From Rhodobacteraceae bacterium M382 (GTDB lineage Bacteria; Pseudomonadota; Alphaproteobacteria; Rhodobacterales; Rhodobacteraceae), in the NCBI GenBank assembly GCA_025141015.1, contig CP081098.1, positions 4,408,501-4,472,500 on the forward strand: a stretch of DNA of 64,000 bases, given 5' to 3'. This document shows positions 48,685 to 58,086 of the stretch, piece by piece (the stretch's first letter is position 1; each line of letters starts with the position of its first letter). The notes beneath the pieces are model-generated. The model saw nothing but the letters and a program-made list of their open reading frames with translations, had not been told where the DNA came from and made no database searches. A program made the translations under genes and the position numbers.

Positions 48685-49266
48685 ATGCACAGTTTCATGA
48701 CGGGATTGGCCAGAAAGATGGCCATGATCGGCGGGCTCATCCTGAGCGTTCTCATCATTCTCACCTGCATTTCGATTACCGGACGCCTGTTGAACGGTTT
48801 CTTTCACAGCGACTTGATGGAAGGCATCGCGCCCGGTTTTTCAAAATGGATGATCAATCTGGGTGTTGGACCAATCAACGGCGACTTTGAATTGGTCGAA
48901 GCAGGCGTTGCCTTTGCAATTTTTGCCTTCCTTCCCCTGTGTCAGATCACCGCGGGCCACGCGTCGGTGGATATTCTGGCGAACTCTTTTTCCAAGCGAG
49001 TGAACCGGTTCCTGCGCATGGTTACCGAAATCGTGTTTGCAGTGGTCCTTGTTCTGATTGCCGTCAAATTGGGCGATGGAATGCTGAGCAAACTGAAAAA
49101 TGGAGAGACCTCGTTTCTTCTCGAATTCCCGGTCTGGTGGGCCTATGCCGCCAGCCTTGTTGCCGCCATCGTCGCCGCCATTGTCGGCACCTATATGGCC
49201 TGCATCCGCACTCTTGAATTCTTTACAGGCCGCATCCGGATCTGGGACGGCGTGGAGGCTGAATAA
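48685..49266 (+). CDS. dctQ: TRAP transporter small permease DctQ
   Basis: 193 residues from ATG 48685 (AAAGG upstream). Four membrane segments are visible, for example MIGGLILSVLIILTCISITG near 13-32 and VWWAYAASLVAAIVAAIVG near 150-168. Pairs with DctM. The stop TAA shares its last base with the DctM ATG. Confidence 0.9.
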   Translation: MHSFMTGLARKMAMIGGLILSVLIILTCISITGRLLNGFFHSDLMEGIAPGFSKWMINLGVGPINGDFELVEAGVAFAIFAFLPLCQITAGHASVDILANSFSKRVNRFLRMVTEIVFAVVLVLIAVKLGDGMLSKLKNGETSFLLEFPVWWAYAASLVAAIVAAIVGTYMACIRTLEFFTGRIRIWDGVEAE

Positions 49267-50771
49267 TGACTACCCTTGAAATCGGCATCGCGTCTTTTCC
49301 GGCCTTGATGGTCCTGATCTTTCTACGGGTCCCTATCGGGCTCGCCATGTTTCTGATTGGATTGATCGGCCTGGTGATCGTCACTGACGGCACCCAAGTG
49401 GCCTTTGGCCGGCTCAAAAGCGAGACCTATTCAACCTTCTCCTCTTATTCGCTGACCATCGTGCCGATGTTTCTGCTGATGGGACATTTCGCGACGTTGG
49501 GCGGCATGTCCAATGCGCTGTTCAAAGCGGCCGAGGGTTTCCTGGGGCATCGCCGCGGTGGTGTTGCCATGGCCGCCATCGGGGCCTGCGCTGGGTTTGG
49601 TGCGATTTGTGGATCGTCGCTGGCCACCGCGGCAACCATGGGCCGCGTTGCCCTGCCCGAACTCAAGGAATATGGTTATGCAGGTGGGTTCTCGACGGCC
49701 ACGCTGGCTGCCGGTGGCACATTGGGCATCCTTATCCCGCCGTCGGTGGTGCTGGTAATCTATGCGATCCTGACCGAACAGAACATTGCCAAACTGTTCC
49801 TCGCAGCCTTTGTACCTGGCCTGCTGGCGGCGCTTGGCTATGTTATCGTGATTTCGATCTATGTCCGCCTTTATCCTGAAAGCGCAGGCACCCGCCCGGC
49901 AATTCCATGGGCGGACCGCTTTGCGGCCCTCTTTCGGGTCTGGCCGGTTCTGATGGTTTTTGGCGCTGTTGTCGGCGGCATCTACGGTGGCCTGTTCACC
50001 CCAACCGAAGGTGCCGCTGTCGGAGCCTTTGGCACCGGATTGATTGCCTGGTTGAACGGCGGGCTGGATCGTCCCAACCTGATCGACAGTTTTCTGGTAA
50101 CCGCGCGTTCAACGGCAATGATCTTTTTCATCGTGCTGGGTGCTGGGTTTTATAATGGGTTCCTCGCGCTGACCCAGGTCCCCCAAGAACTGGCTGACTT
50201 CGTTGTCTCCCAAGGGTGGAGCCCTTGGGTCGTGCTTGCCATGATCTTGTGCTTCTATCTGGTCTTTGGTTGCCTGATGGACAGCCTTTCAATGATCCTT
50301 CTGACTATCCCGATCTTCTTCCCTGTGATTTCCGCCATGGATTTCGGATTTCTGTCGCTTGCCCAAGAACAGGCAGACGCGGCCATGGCAGTTCTGAATG
50401 CGGGTATCCCCGAAGGTATGGGGGCGGAAATGCTGGATTCGATCCGTCAATCCATTGCCTCGGGTGCCGAACTGACCCGTGAACAGATGAAAGAACTGGG
50501 TATCCGGGTCACACAGGGCAAGATCAACCGGCTGGAATCCGAATTTGTTGCCATCTGGTTCGGCATCCTGGTTCTGATCGTGGTGGAAGTCGGCTTGATC
50601 ACTCCGCCCGTTGGGATGAACCTGTTCATCATCAACGCGATGGACCGGAAAACCCGGATGGTCGATACCTACAAGGCGGTCATGTTCTTTGTCGCCTCGG
50701 ACATTGTTCGTGTGATCATATTGGTCATGTTCCCAACCATAACCCTGCTGTTCTTACCAGGGTGGTTCTAA
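49266..50771 (+). CDS. dctM: TRAP transporter large permease DctM
   Basis: 501 residues, longer than the usual 425-440. Sodium-driven transport subunit with about 12 membrane segments; hallmark regions GHRRGGVAMAAIGACAGFGA, then GSSLATAATMG near 115-125 and LITPPVGMNLFIINAMD near 445. The excess length is a hydrophilic insert of about 70 residues (about 360-430, SLAQEQADAAMAVLNAG to GKINRLES) ahead of the last helices. Confidence 0.9.
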   Translation: MTTLEIGIASFPALMVLIFLRVPIGLAMFLIGLIGLVIVTDGTQVAFGRLKSETYSTFSSYSLTIVPMFLLMGHFATLGGMSNALFKAAEGFLGHRRGGVAMAAIGACAGFGAICGSSLATAATMGRVALPELKEYGYAGGFSTATLAAGGTLGILIPPSVVLVIYAILTEQNIAKLFLAAFVPGLLAALGYVIVISIYVRLYPESAGTRPAIPWADRFAALFRVWPVLMVFGAVVGGIYGGLFTPTEGAAVGAFGTGLIAWLNGGLDRPNLIDSFLVTARSTAMIFFIVLGAGFYNGFLALTQVPQELADFVVSQGWSPWVVLAMILCFYLVFGCLMDSLSMILLTIPIFFPVISAMDFGFLSLAQEQADAAMAVLNAGIPEGMGAEMLDSIRQSIASGAELTREQMKELGIRVTQGKINRLESEFVAIWFGILVLIVVEVGLITPPVGMNLFIINAMDRKTRMVDTYKAVMFFVASDIVRVIILVMFPTITLLFLPGWF

Positions 50772-50780
50772 ACAGCATCA

Positions 50781-50808
50781 AAGCCGGGGAAATTTCCCCG
50801 GCTTTTTT
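50781..50808 (+). terminator. Rho-independent terminator of the TRAP operon
   Basis: A perfect palindrome with 12-bp arms (AAGCCGGGGAAA and complement, 50781-50804) is followed by a T run to 50808, 10 bases after the dctM stop. Confidence 0.92.
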
Positions 50809-50979
50809 GTTGGGTTGACGCGGTTCAGAGACAGTTGCAATCTAAACGTGCGGCCCCGTTCCTGGCGCACTTGTCGATCCGGCATTCACGAAACATGCCT
50901 TGGATAGATCACGTGTCGATCAGAACGCATTGGGGGCATCAGGCAAACCAATATATTCTAGCCGCCCGTTAGGACCCAC

Positions 50980-51468
50980 GTGACCCAAAAACAGACCACA
51001 CTCCCCCGACACAAAACAAATCGGCCAACCGTTTCCGATCAGGTTCTGCGAAAATTTACCAGTTACTCGGTGCGTCGCACTGCCAGCGTCATCTACGCTG
51101 ACATCAATCGGTCGTTGAAACACCTGGGACTTCGCATGATCAGCTTTTCGGTTTTGACCATGGTCGCCCGGAATCCCCATATCAGACAGGCAAACCTGGC
51201 CGAAGCGCTGGGAATGGAACGGCCAAACCTGGTGGCGATTGTCAACGAATTGCAAAATGTCGGTTGGGTCATCCGCATTCCCGACCCTACCGACCGGAGA
51301 GCCTATGGCCTACGGATCACGACGGCAGGACGTAACGTTTTGTCAAAAGCAACTGCAGAAGCCAACGCCCATGAGGCTAAGGTCACTCAGCATTTGGACG
51401 ATGACGAGCGGCAGATTCTGATACGCGCGCTGAAAAAGATCGAGGACGCAACCAAACAAGGGGGATGA
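50980..51468 (+). CDS. MarR-family transcriptional regulator
   Basis: 162 residues. Winged helix about 60-125 (VARNPHIRQANLAEALGMER, then GWVIRIPDPTDRRAYGLRIT with the wing). MarR regulators beside hydroxycinnamate genes (FerR/HcaR type) sense the CoA thioester. It is 1 base upstream of the ligase gene, so they are cotranscribed and it probably controls that ligase. The start was taken as the ACG-flanked first Met codon of the frame; a true ribosome site is weak. Confidence 0.85.
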   Translation: MTQKQTTLPRHKTNRPTVSDQVLRKFTSYSVRRTASVIYADINRSLKHLGLRMISFSVLTMVARNPHIRQANLAEALGMERPNLVAIVNELQNVGWVIRIPDPTDRRAYGLRITTAGRNVLSKATAEANAHEAKVTQHLDDDERQILIRALKKIEDATKQGG

Positions 51469-51469
51469 C

Positions 51470-53281
51470 ATGGCCAGACCAAAGTACCGCACGCAAAAGG
51501 TTTCACGACAAAACCGGGCGGACGGATCGATTTTACTCAGGTCTGAATATGCATTGTCTCCAACGGCCAACAGCACAAATGACTGGCTTGAACAGTGGGC
51601 CCATTCGCGTCCTGACGCTGTTTTTCTTGCAGAGCGAAGCGGAGCAGGCTGGCGCGAATTGCGATATGGTGCGGCTCTGGAACAGGTGCGATCCTTGGCG
51701 GGTGGCCTTCTGGCACGCGGGTTAACCGCCAAAACACCTATCCTGATCCTTTCGGGCAATGGCATAGACCACGCGCTTGTGACTCTGGCTGCGCATTATG
51801 TCGGCATTCCTACCGTCCCGGTGGCCGAGCAATATTCGCTGATCCCCGGTGCTGACTCCCAACTCTCCTACATCACTGATCTGATCGACCCCGCATTGGT
51901 GTTCGCCGTCGATGGCCAGACATTTGCCAAATCTCTGGCTCTGGATGTCATGGAAGGTCGTGATCTGGTGGTGGCGCAGTCGCCCGGCCCCGGTATGACC
52001 ACATTGGATGAACTGTCTCGCAGTGACGTCATGGAGGTCACCACCGCACGCAACGACGTTGGTCCGGACACCATTGCCAAGATCCTTATGACTTCGGGTT
52101 CGACATCAGATCCCAAAGGCGTAATCACCACCCAAGGCATGATGTGCACCAATCAGGCGCAATACATTGGCGCTTTGCCCTTTCTCGACAGCCATCCGCC
52201 TTGCCTGGTTGACTGGCTCCCCTGGAATCATGTGTTTGGTGGCTCAAACAACTTCAATCAGGTTCTATGTCATGGCGGAAGCCTGTATATCGACGACGGC
52301 AAACCAATCCCGGCCTTGATCGGGCGGACCGTCGAAAACCTGCTGCTGAAATCACCGACCGTTGCCTATAATGTTCCGGTTGGCTTTGGCCTACTGCGCA
52401 CTGAAATGCAGAACAATGATGCACTGAAGCAGGCCTATTTTCGGCACATGGACATGCTGTTTTATGCCGGAGCCCCCCTGCCCCCGGACATCTGGAGCGA
52501 TCTGGATGACATGGCCCGATCCGTGCGCCCGGACGGGATTATGATGACTACGTGCTGGGGCATGACCGAAACTGCTCCGGCGTGCATCTTCCAGCATCAG
52601 CCTGCGGCCAGCGTGGGATTGGTGGGTGTCCCCCTGCCCGAAGTCACAGCCAAATTGGTCCCTGACGGGCCAGACAGGTACGAACTGCGCGTAAAAGGTC
52701 CGAACATCACGCCGGGATATTTTCATGCATCGGCACAAACCGAACAGGCCTTTGACAACGAAGGGTTCTTTTTGACCGGCGACGCCATGACTTTTGCCGA
52801 CATGGACGATGTGAATGCCGGGTTGAAATTCGCTGGACGACTGTCCGAAGATTTCAAGCTGGCAACTGGAACTTGGGTCCGGGCCTCCGATCTTCGAATG
52901 GCAGTCTTGAGCGCATTGAAACCATTGGCGCAGGATGTTGTTCTGACCGGTGAAGGGCGGGACGCAGTTGGGGTTCTGATCCTTCCCGCTCCCAATCAGA
53001 TTGCCAAGGCTGACCTGTCGCCTCGTCCCGGCCTGATCTGCTCTGACGCCCTGCAACAACAGATCGCAGACCGCCTGGCCCCTTTTTCAGATCCATCCCG
53101 CGGCAGTGCAAACCGTATCACCCGCGCCTTGATCCTGTCAGAAGCACCAATGATGGCTGCCGGAGAGATTACGGCCAAGGGTAATCTGAATTTCCGAAAG
53201 CTGCTGACCCGGCGCGCTGCCTTGGTTGATTTGCTCTATGGCCCATGGATTGCGGAACAGATTCTGCTGGCACCTGCATAA
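51470..53281 (+). CDS. Feruloyl-CoA synthase-like aromatic acid CoA ligase
   Basis: 603 residues, ANL superfamily, of the long form seen in feruloyl-CoA synthases. AMP-binding loop KILMTSGSTSDPKGVITTQG near residue 205, LVDWLPWNHVFGGSNNFNQV near 245, TTCWGMTETAPA near 360, and the C-terminal Lys in ITAKGNLNFRKLL near 565. Ferulate, p-coumarate or another aromatic acid is the likely substrate. The usual partner, enoyl-CoA hydratase/lyase (ech), is not adjacent. Confidence 0.8.
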   Translation: MARPKYRTQKVSRQNRADGSILLRSEYALSPTANSTNDWLEQWAHSRPDAVFLAERSGAGWRELRYGAALEQVRSLAGGLLARGLTAKTPILILSGNGIDHALVTLAAHYVGIPTVPVAEQYSLIPGADSQLSYITDLIDPALVFAVDGQTFAKSLALDVMEGRDLVVAQSPGPGMTTLDELSRSDVMEVTTARNDVGPDTIAKILMTSGSTSDPKGVITTQGMMCTNQAQYIGALPFLDSHPPCLVDWLPWNHVFGGSNNFNQVLCHGGSLYIDDGKPIPALIGRTVENLLLKSPTVAYNVPVGFGLLRTEMQNNDALKQAYFRHMDMLFYAGAPLPPDIWSDLDDMARSVRPDGIMMTTCWGMTETAPACIFQHQPAASVGLVGVPLPEVTAKLVPDGPDRYELRVKGPNITPGYFHASAQTEQAFDNEGFFLTGDAMTFADMDDVNAGLKFAGRLSEDFKLATGTWVRASDLRMAVLSALKPLAQDVVLTGEGRDAVGVLILPAPNQIAKADLSPRPGLICSDALQQQIADRLAPFSDPSRGSANRITRALILSEAPMMAAGEITAKGNLNFRKLLTRRAALVDLLYGPWIAEQILLAPA

Positions 53282-53297
53282 TGGCGCCACCTCTTTA

Positions 53298-53334
53298 AGC
53301 ATTATATTGCATTATTCCAAAAGGAGTGCATTAT
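53298..53334 (+). promoter_or_regulatory. BoxR-like operator before the benzoate-CoA ligase
   Basis: AGCA-TTATAT-TGCA at 53298-53311, and a further TGCATTATAT from 53327. GCATTAT recurs at 53299, 53309 and 53328, about 10 and 19 bases apart, so on one face of the helix. BoxR of Azoarcus is reported to use TGCA-N6-TGCA. About 90-125 bases before the ligase start. Confidence 0.6.
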
Positions 53335-53424
53335 ATCTCCACACGAAGGTTGGCCTGTCTGATCGGCTGACCGAATCGTTCACCCGGAACATCCGGGGAT
53401 ACGCGCGAACAGAGAGGAGCAAGC

Positions 53425-54963
53425 ATGTCAGGTGAAGGCAACGCCGCGAGCTATTTTGTGGATCGCCATCTGGTTGAAGGTCGCGGCGATCACTGTGCCT
53501 TTCGCGAGGCAGGCGGTCGCAAACGCCAGATATCATATGCAGAGCTGGCCGACCTGAGCGCCCGGACGGCGGGGGCCTTTGAACGTGCCAATGTTCCGCG
53601 TGAAGCCCGCGCGTTGATGCTCGTTCTGGATCAGATCGAATTCCCCCAGATCTTTTGGGGGGCACTCAAGGCAGGTGTGGTACCGGTCCCGCTCAACACT
53701 CTTTTGGCCACGGATGTCTACGAACTTATCCTGCGTGACAGCCGCGCCACGATCTTGTTTGTCTCCGAAGAATTATGGCCCGTTGTCGCGCCAGCAACCA
53801 AATCCGCGCCGGACCTGAAACAGATCGTGGTGATCGCGGATCAGGCCCCCGACGGCACGCAAAGCTTTGCTGATTTCATGGATGGCGCAGGCCCCGTCGA
53901 TACCGCTGCATGTTCAGAAGATGAAATCGCCTTCTGGCTCTACTCTTCGGGCTCGACCGGCCAACCCAAGGGGGTGCGCCACGTCCATGGCGCACTCAAG
54001 GCGACATCGGACACCTATGGGGCCCATGTATTGGGAATTGCGCCACAGGATGTGATTTTCTCCGCGGCCAAGTTGTTCTTTGCCTACGGGCTTGGCAATG
54101 GGATGACCTTTCCCATGTCGGTTGGGGCCACGGCGATCCTGTACAATGGTCGCCCAACCCCGGACACGGTCATGGATGTGATCAACGCCGAAAAACCCAC
54201 TATTTTCTGCGGAGTGCCAACGCTTTACGCCGCAACCGTTATGCACCTGGATCATCATGAAAAACCGGATGCGCCCTTGCGGCGCTGTATTTCTGCCGGT
54301 GAAGCCCTGCCAATGGATGTAGGCAAGGCATGGGAAGCCATCTGGGGGGTCGAAATTCTGGATGGTGTCGGTTCGACAGAAATGCTGCATATCTTCTTGT
54401 CCAATGCGCCGGGTGACGTGTTGTATGGCAGTTCGGGCATCGCGGTCCCCGGATATGAACTTCGTCTGGTCGACGAAGACGGAAACGACGCCGCTCCCGG
54501 TGACATTGGTGAATTGCTGGTGCGCGGAGCCTCGGCGGCGGATGGGTATTGGAATAAACGCGGCAAAAGCCGTAGCACATTCGAAGGGGAATGGACCCGC
54601 ACTGGCGACAAATATGAAATGACCGCCGATGGCCGTTATATCTATTGTGGCCGCACCGATGACATGTTCAAGGTTTCCGGCATCTGGGTGTCCCCCTTTG
54701 AAGTCGAACAGGCTTTGGGCTCTCATCCCTGCGTTCTTGAAGCCGCTGTCGTGCCGGCGCAGGATGACTCAGGACTGGACAAGCCCAAGGCATTTGTCGT
54801 GCTCAAGGACACCGAAGGGTCAGATGCGTTGTCGCAGGAGCTGAAAGATCTGGTCAAAGAGCGGGCTGGAAAATGGAAATACCCACGCTGGATAGAGTTT
54901 CGCAACGACCTGCCCAAGACGGCAACCGGCAAGATTCAACGATTCAAACTGCGGGGCGAATGA
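53425..54963 (+). CDS. Benzoate-CoA ligase
   Basis: 512 residues, ANL superfamily. Activates benzoate to benzoyl-CoA for the box enzymes. AMP-binding loop FWLYSSGSTGQPKGVRHVHG near residue 175, GVEILDGVGSTEMLHIFLSN near 310, and the C-terminal Lys in LPKTATGKIQRFKL near 500. The opening GNAASYFVDRHLVEGRG and the aromatic-acid-ligase motif FFAYGLGNGMTFPM match benzoate-CoA ligases. Strong AGAGAGGAG ribosome site. First gene of the box operon. Confidence 0.9.
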   Translation: MSGEGNAASYFVDRHLVEGRGDHCAFREAGGRKRQISYAELADLSARTAGAFERANVPREARALMLVLDQIEFPQIFWGALKAGVVPVPLNTLLATDVYELILRDSRATILFVSEELWPVVAPATKSAPDLKQIVVIADQAPDGTQSFADFMDGAGPVDTAACSEDEIAFWLYSSGSTGQPKGVRHVHGALKATSDTYGAHVLGIAPQDVIFSAAKLFFAYGLGNGMTFPMSVGATAILYNGRPTPDTVMDVINAEKPTIFCGVPTLYAATVMHLDHHEKPDAPLRRCISAGEALPMDVGKAWEAIWGVEILDGVGSTEMLHIFLSNAPGDVLYGSSGIAVPGYELRLVDEDGNDAAPGDIGELLVRGASAADGYWNKRGKSRSTFEGEWTRTGDKYEMTADGRYIYCGRTDDMFKVSGIWVSPFEVEQALGSHPCVLEAAVVPAQDDSGLDKPKAFVVLKDTEGSDALSQELKDLVKERAGKWKYPRWIEFRNDLPKTATGKIQRFKLRGE

Positions 54964-55793
54964 TTATGGACACCTTTGACTGGTCTGCCAATCCGCACGG
55001 TCTGCTCGACATCGAAGGGGTCCGGCTGGAATGCGCCTGTTATGGACCCTCGCCGGATCAGGCCCCGACCATTGTGCTTCTGCACGAAGGGCTGGGGTCA
55101 GTTTCATTATGGCGTGATTTCCCGCAAAAGCTCGGCGCGGCCACAGGGTTTGGCGTTTTTGCCTATTCACGGCAAGGGTATGGGCAATCCCAATCCATCG
55201 ACCTGCCCCGCCCTCTGGATTTTATGACCCGCGAAGCCCAAGGGCCGCTTCCCGAACTTTTGGATCGGATCGGACTGCAACGCGGGATCTTGATGGGGCA
55301 CAGCGACGGGGCGAGCATATCGGCGATCTACGCTGGGAGCGTGGCCGATCACCGCATTCGCGGGCTTATTCTCATGGCACCTCATTTCTTTACGGAACCG
55401 ATTGGGCAGGCTGAAATCGCGCAAGCTCGAATAGCTTTTGAAACCACCGATCTGAAAGATCGGCTCGCCAGACATCACCGCGATCCAGAAGGTGCCTTTC
55501 GCGGCTGGAACGACACCTGGCTTGACCCCGAATTCCTGTCATGGAACATCGGAGATGTGATTGATTATTTCCGCATTCCAACGCTGGCGATCCAGGGGCG
55601 CGGTGACCAATATGGCACATTGGCACAGATCGAAGAGATTGAAACCAGATCTTATGCCCCGGTAGAAATGGTGGTGCTCGAAGATTGCCAACATTCTCCA
55701 CATTTGGAACAAACTGATGCGGTTCTGGAGGCCGTGACCGATTTTACCCAGAGGCTGGAGCGGATAGAGGCCGAAGTCGTCATTCCTGCGTGA
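54960..55793 (+). CDS. Alpha/beta hydrolase of the box cluster
   Basis: 277 residues; ATG 54960 overlaps the ligase stop (ATGA), and an ATG two codons on (54966) is equally possible. Catalytic triad in view: Ser in LMGHSDGASISAIYAG near residue 120, Asp in IQGRGDQYGTL near 220, His in EDCQHSPHLEQ near 247. Oxyanion region LLHEGLGSVSLWRDF. Could be a thioesterase or a lactonase protecting CoA pools or catching a dead-end of the epoxide pathway. The substrate is not known. Confidence 0.85.
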   Translation: MIMDTFDWSANPHGLLDIEGVRLECACYGPSPDQAPTIVLLHEGLGSVSLWRDFPQKLGAATGFGVFAYSRQGYGQSQSIDLPRPLDFMTREAQGPLPELLDRIGLQRGILMGHSDGASISAIYAGSVADHRIRGLILMAPHFFTEPIGQAEIAQARIAFETTDLKDRLARHHRDPEGAFRGWNDTWLDPEFLSWNIGDVIDYFRIPTLAIQGRGDQYGTLAQIEEIETRSYAPVEMVVLEDCQHSPHLEQTDAVLEAVTDFTQRLERIEAEVVIPA

Positions 55794-56245
55794 TCTCTGT
55801 GACACGTTTTAAATCCCCCCCTTTTGCCTATGTTCCGGGTCAGACGCCCCGGCACGATCCATCCCAATTCAATCTCCTGTGCGCCACCGCAAAACCAGGA
55901 ATGTCGGTTTCCCAACTCCTGTCCAGCGATGCCTGGGCCGCAGGCATTCAGTTTCTGAATTCAGACTACAACTGGGAAGCGCATGAAGTGTTCGAACCAG
56001 TGTGGCAAGCCCTGCCAAACCCGAGTCCGGAACGCGCTTTGACCCGTGCATTGATCCAATTGGCCAACGCGCAGTTGAAAAGAAAGATGAACAGACCCAA
56101 TGCTGTTTTGCGATTGTGTGATCAGGTTGTTGAACTGATGGATGGCCTTCCGAACGACACCTTTGTGACATGCGGCGTGGTACGGGAGACCCTTGAACAC
56201 CAGGTGGATCAATTGCGATCCACCGTGATTCTTCGCAATCCCTAA
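55790..56245 (+). CDS. DUF309-family protein
   Basis: 151 residues, GTG start overlapping the hydrolase stop by 4 bases. The helical DUF309 hallmark is clear: GIQFLNSDYNWEAHEVFEPV near residue 55 followed by LIQLANAQLKRKMNRPNA. The family has no known biochemical role; its pattern resembles a small all-alpha metal or ligand fold (FNxxxYxEAHE). Placement within the box operon hints at a function in benzoate use, but this may be chance. Confidence 0.8.
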   Translation: MISVTRFKSPPFAYVPGQTPRHDPSQFNLLCATAKPGMSVSQLLSSDAWAAGIQFLNSDYNWEAHEVFEPVWQALPNPSPERALTRALIQLANAQLKRKMNRPNAVLRLCDQVVELMDGLPNDTFVTCGVVRETLEHQVDQLRSTVILRNP

Positions 56246-56248
56246 TAT

Positions 56249-56391
56249 TGCATTATATTGCAGATTCTCGAACCCGCCCGACGGGAGGTCAATTTAATAA
56301 CCCCAAGAAACTCATGTTTTACTGAAGGTTACGTTGAGCATTATTTTGCATCATTACCTTTACCCATTCCCAAAGATGTATTAAGTTGCAT
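56249..56391 (+). promoter_or_regulatory. BoxR-type operator region before boxC
   Basis: TGCA-TTATAT-TGCA at 56249-56262 matches the BoxR consensus TGCA-N6-TGCA exactly. Two more TTGCATCA copies lie at 56347-56354 and 56387-56394, 40 bases apart (four helical turns). The 172-base gap between the DUF309 gene and boxC thus looks like a second promoter of the operon. Confidence 0.7.
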
Positions 56392-56417
56392 CAAACCGAT
56401 CTATTCAGGAGCGCGCC

Positions 56418-58079
56418 ATGTCCAAAGTCATCGACTTTCAGACCGACCCCTCGCGATACCGCCATTGGCGGGTCGAATATGATGGGGAAATTGCCAACCT
56501 GTTCATGGATGTGGATGAAAAAGGCGGATTGTTTGACGGCTACGAGCTCAAACTGAACTCTTACGATCTGGGTGTAGATATTGAATTGGCTGACGTGGTT
56601 CAACGCATGCGGTTCGAACACCCCGAAGTCAAAGTGGTGATCATGCAATCCGCCAAGGATCGGGTGTTCTGCGCCGGGGCCAACATTCGGATGTTGGGCG
56701 GAGCCAGCCACGCACACAAGGTCAACTTCTGCAAGTTCACCAACGAAACCCGCAACACTTTTGAAGCCGCCGAAGCAGACTCTGGTCAGAAATACATGGC
56801 TGCTGTCAAAGGTGCCTGCGCCGGGGGGGGATATGAACTGGCTCTGGCCTGCAATTACATCATGCTGACCAATGACAGTTCTTCGTCTGTCGCCCTGCCC
56901 GAAGTGCCGCTGTTGGCCGTGCTACCTGGTACCGGCGGGCTGACCCGTGTCACCGACAAACGCAAGGTGCGCCGAGACCTGGCCGATGTTTTCTGTTCCG
57001 TCGAAGAAGGCGTCAAAGGTCAGCGGGCAGTGGACTGGAAACTGGTGGACGAGGTTGTCGCCAATTCGAAATTCGACGCGACGGTACAGGACCGCGCTCG
57101 GGAGTTCGCCGCTGCATCCTCCAAACCCATCAACATCACCGGGATCGCATTGACCCCACTTCGGCGCAGCTTTGGTGATGATGGTTCAGTCGCCTATTCC
57201 AGCGTGGAAATCACCGTCAATCGAGACGCAGGGCGCGCAACGATCACCATCAGCGGGCCCCAAGAAGATGCACCAACCTCTGGTGATGCCCTGCAACAGC
57301 AAGGTGCCGATGCCTGGATCCTCCGGGCAGCACGCGAATTGGATGATGCTCTGCTGCATTTGCGTCTGAACGAACGAGAGCTTGGGCTTGTCGATTTTCG
57401 CACCCAAGGTGATGCAGACAAAGTTATGGCCCATGAAGCGGTGCTGCTGGAGAACACCGACAACTGGCTCGCCAATGAGATCCTGAAATATTGGAAGCGG
57501 GTGTTGAAGCGGGTCGATATGACGTCGCGCTCGCTGGTGGCGCTGGTCGAGCATGGTTCGTGTTTTGCCGGGCCGCTGGCCGAATTGCTGTGGGCCGTCG
57601 ACCGGTCTTATATGATGCTGGACGAATTTGAGGGCGATAACCGCCCGATGGCGGCCGTCGCACTGAGCCCCGGAAATTTCGGCCTCTACCCAATGGGCAA
57701 TGATCTGACCCGTTTACAAACCCGGTTCCTGGGCACTCCTGAAACTGTGGATGCCCTGCGGGAGCATATCGGAGAGTCGCTGGAGGCGGACCAGGCCGAG
57801 GAACTGGGCCTGATCACCTATGCCTTTGATGATATCGACTGGGAAGACGAAGTGCGGATTTTTCTCGAAGAACGCGCCAGCTTCTCGCCTGATGCGATGA
57901 CAGGGATGGAAGCCAACCTGCGGTTTGCAGGGCCGGAGACCATGGAAACCCGGATTTTTGGCCGCCTGACCGCCTGGCAGAACTGGATTTTCCAGCGCCC
58001 CAATGCGGTGGGGGAAAACGGGGCCCTGCAACGCTATGGCACCGGGATCCGCGGCGAATACGATATGGAACGTGTGTAA
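56418..58079 (+). CDS. boxC: 2,3-Epoxybenzoyl-CoA dihydrolase BoxC
   Basis: 553 residues, the family length. Cleaves the ring of 2,3-epoxybenzoyl-CoA with two waters to 3,4-dehydroadipyl-CoA semialdehyde and formate. A crotonase-like N-terminal half (SAKDRVFCAGANIRMLGGAS near 75, KGACAGGGYELALACNY near 130) and a second, diverged crotonase half (ALVEHGSCFAGPLAELLWAV near 375). Cytosolic. Ribosome site AGGAGCG. Confidence 0.95.
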   Translation: MSKVIDFQTDPSRYRHWRVEYDGEIANLFMDVDEKGGLFDGYELKLNSYDLGVDIELADVVQRMRFEHPEVKVVIMQSAKDRVFCAGANIRMLGGASHAHKVNFCKFTNETRNTFEAAEADSGQKYMAAVKGACAGGGYELALACNYIMLTNDSSSSVALPEVPLLAVLPGTGGLTRVTDKRKVRRDLADVFCSVEEGVKGQRAVDWKLVDEVVANSKFDATVQDRAREFAAASSKPINITGIALTPLRRSFGDDGSVAYSSVEITVNRDAGRATITISGPQEDAPTSGDALQQQGADAWILRAARELDDALLHLRLNERELGLVDFRTQGDADKVMAHEAVLLENTDNWLANEILKYWKRVLKRVDMTSRSLVALVEHGSCFAGPLAELLWAVDRSYMMLDEFEGDNRPMAAVALSPGNFGLYPMGNDLTRLQTRFLGTPETVDALREHIGESLEADQAEELGLITYAFDDIDWEDEVRIFLEERASFSPDAMTGMEANLRFAGPETMETRIFGRLTAWQNWIFQRPNAVGENGALQRYGTGIRGEYDMERV

Positions 58080-58086
58080 AACAAGC

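Noticed and set aside
47628-48770. Long minus-strand frame opposite dctP
   Set aside because: Antisense to a gene with clear TRAP receptor features; Cys-, His- and Arg-rich composition typical of a shadow frame.
53299-53334. GCATTAT repeats as a CRISPR or tandem repeat
   Set aside because: Only three 7-base copies with unequal spacing; better explained as regulator half sites.
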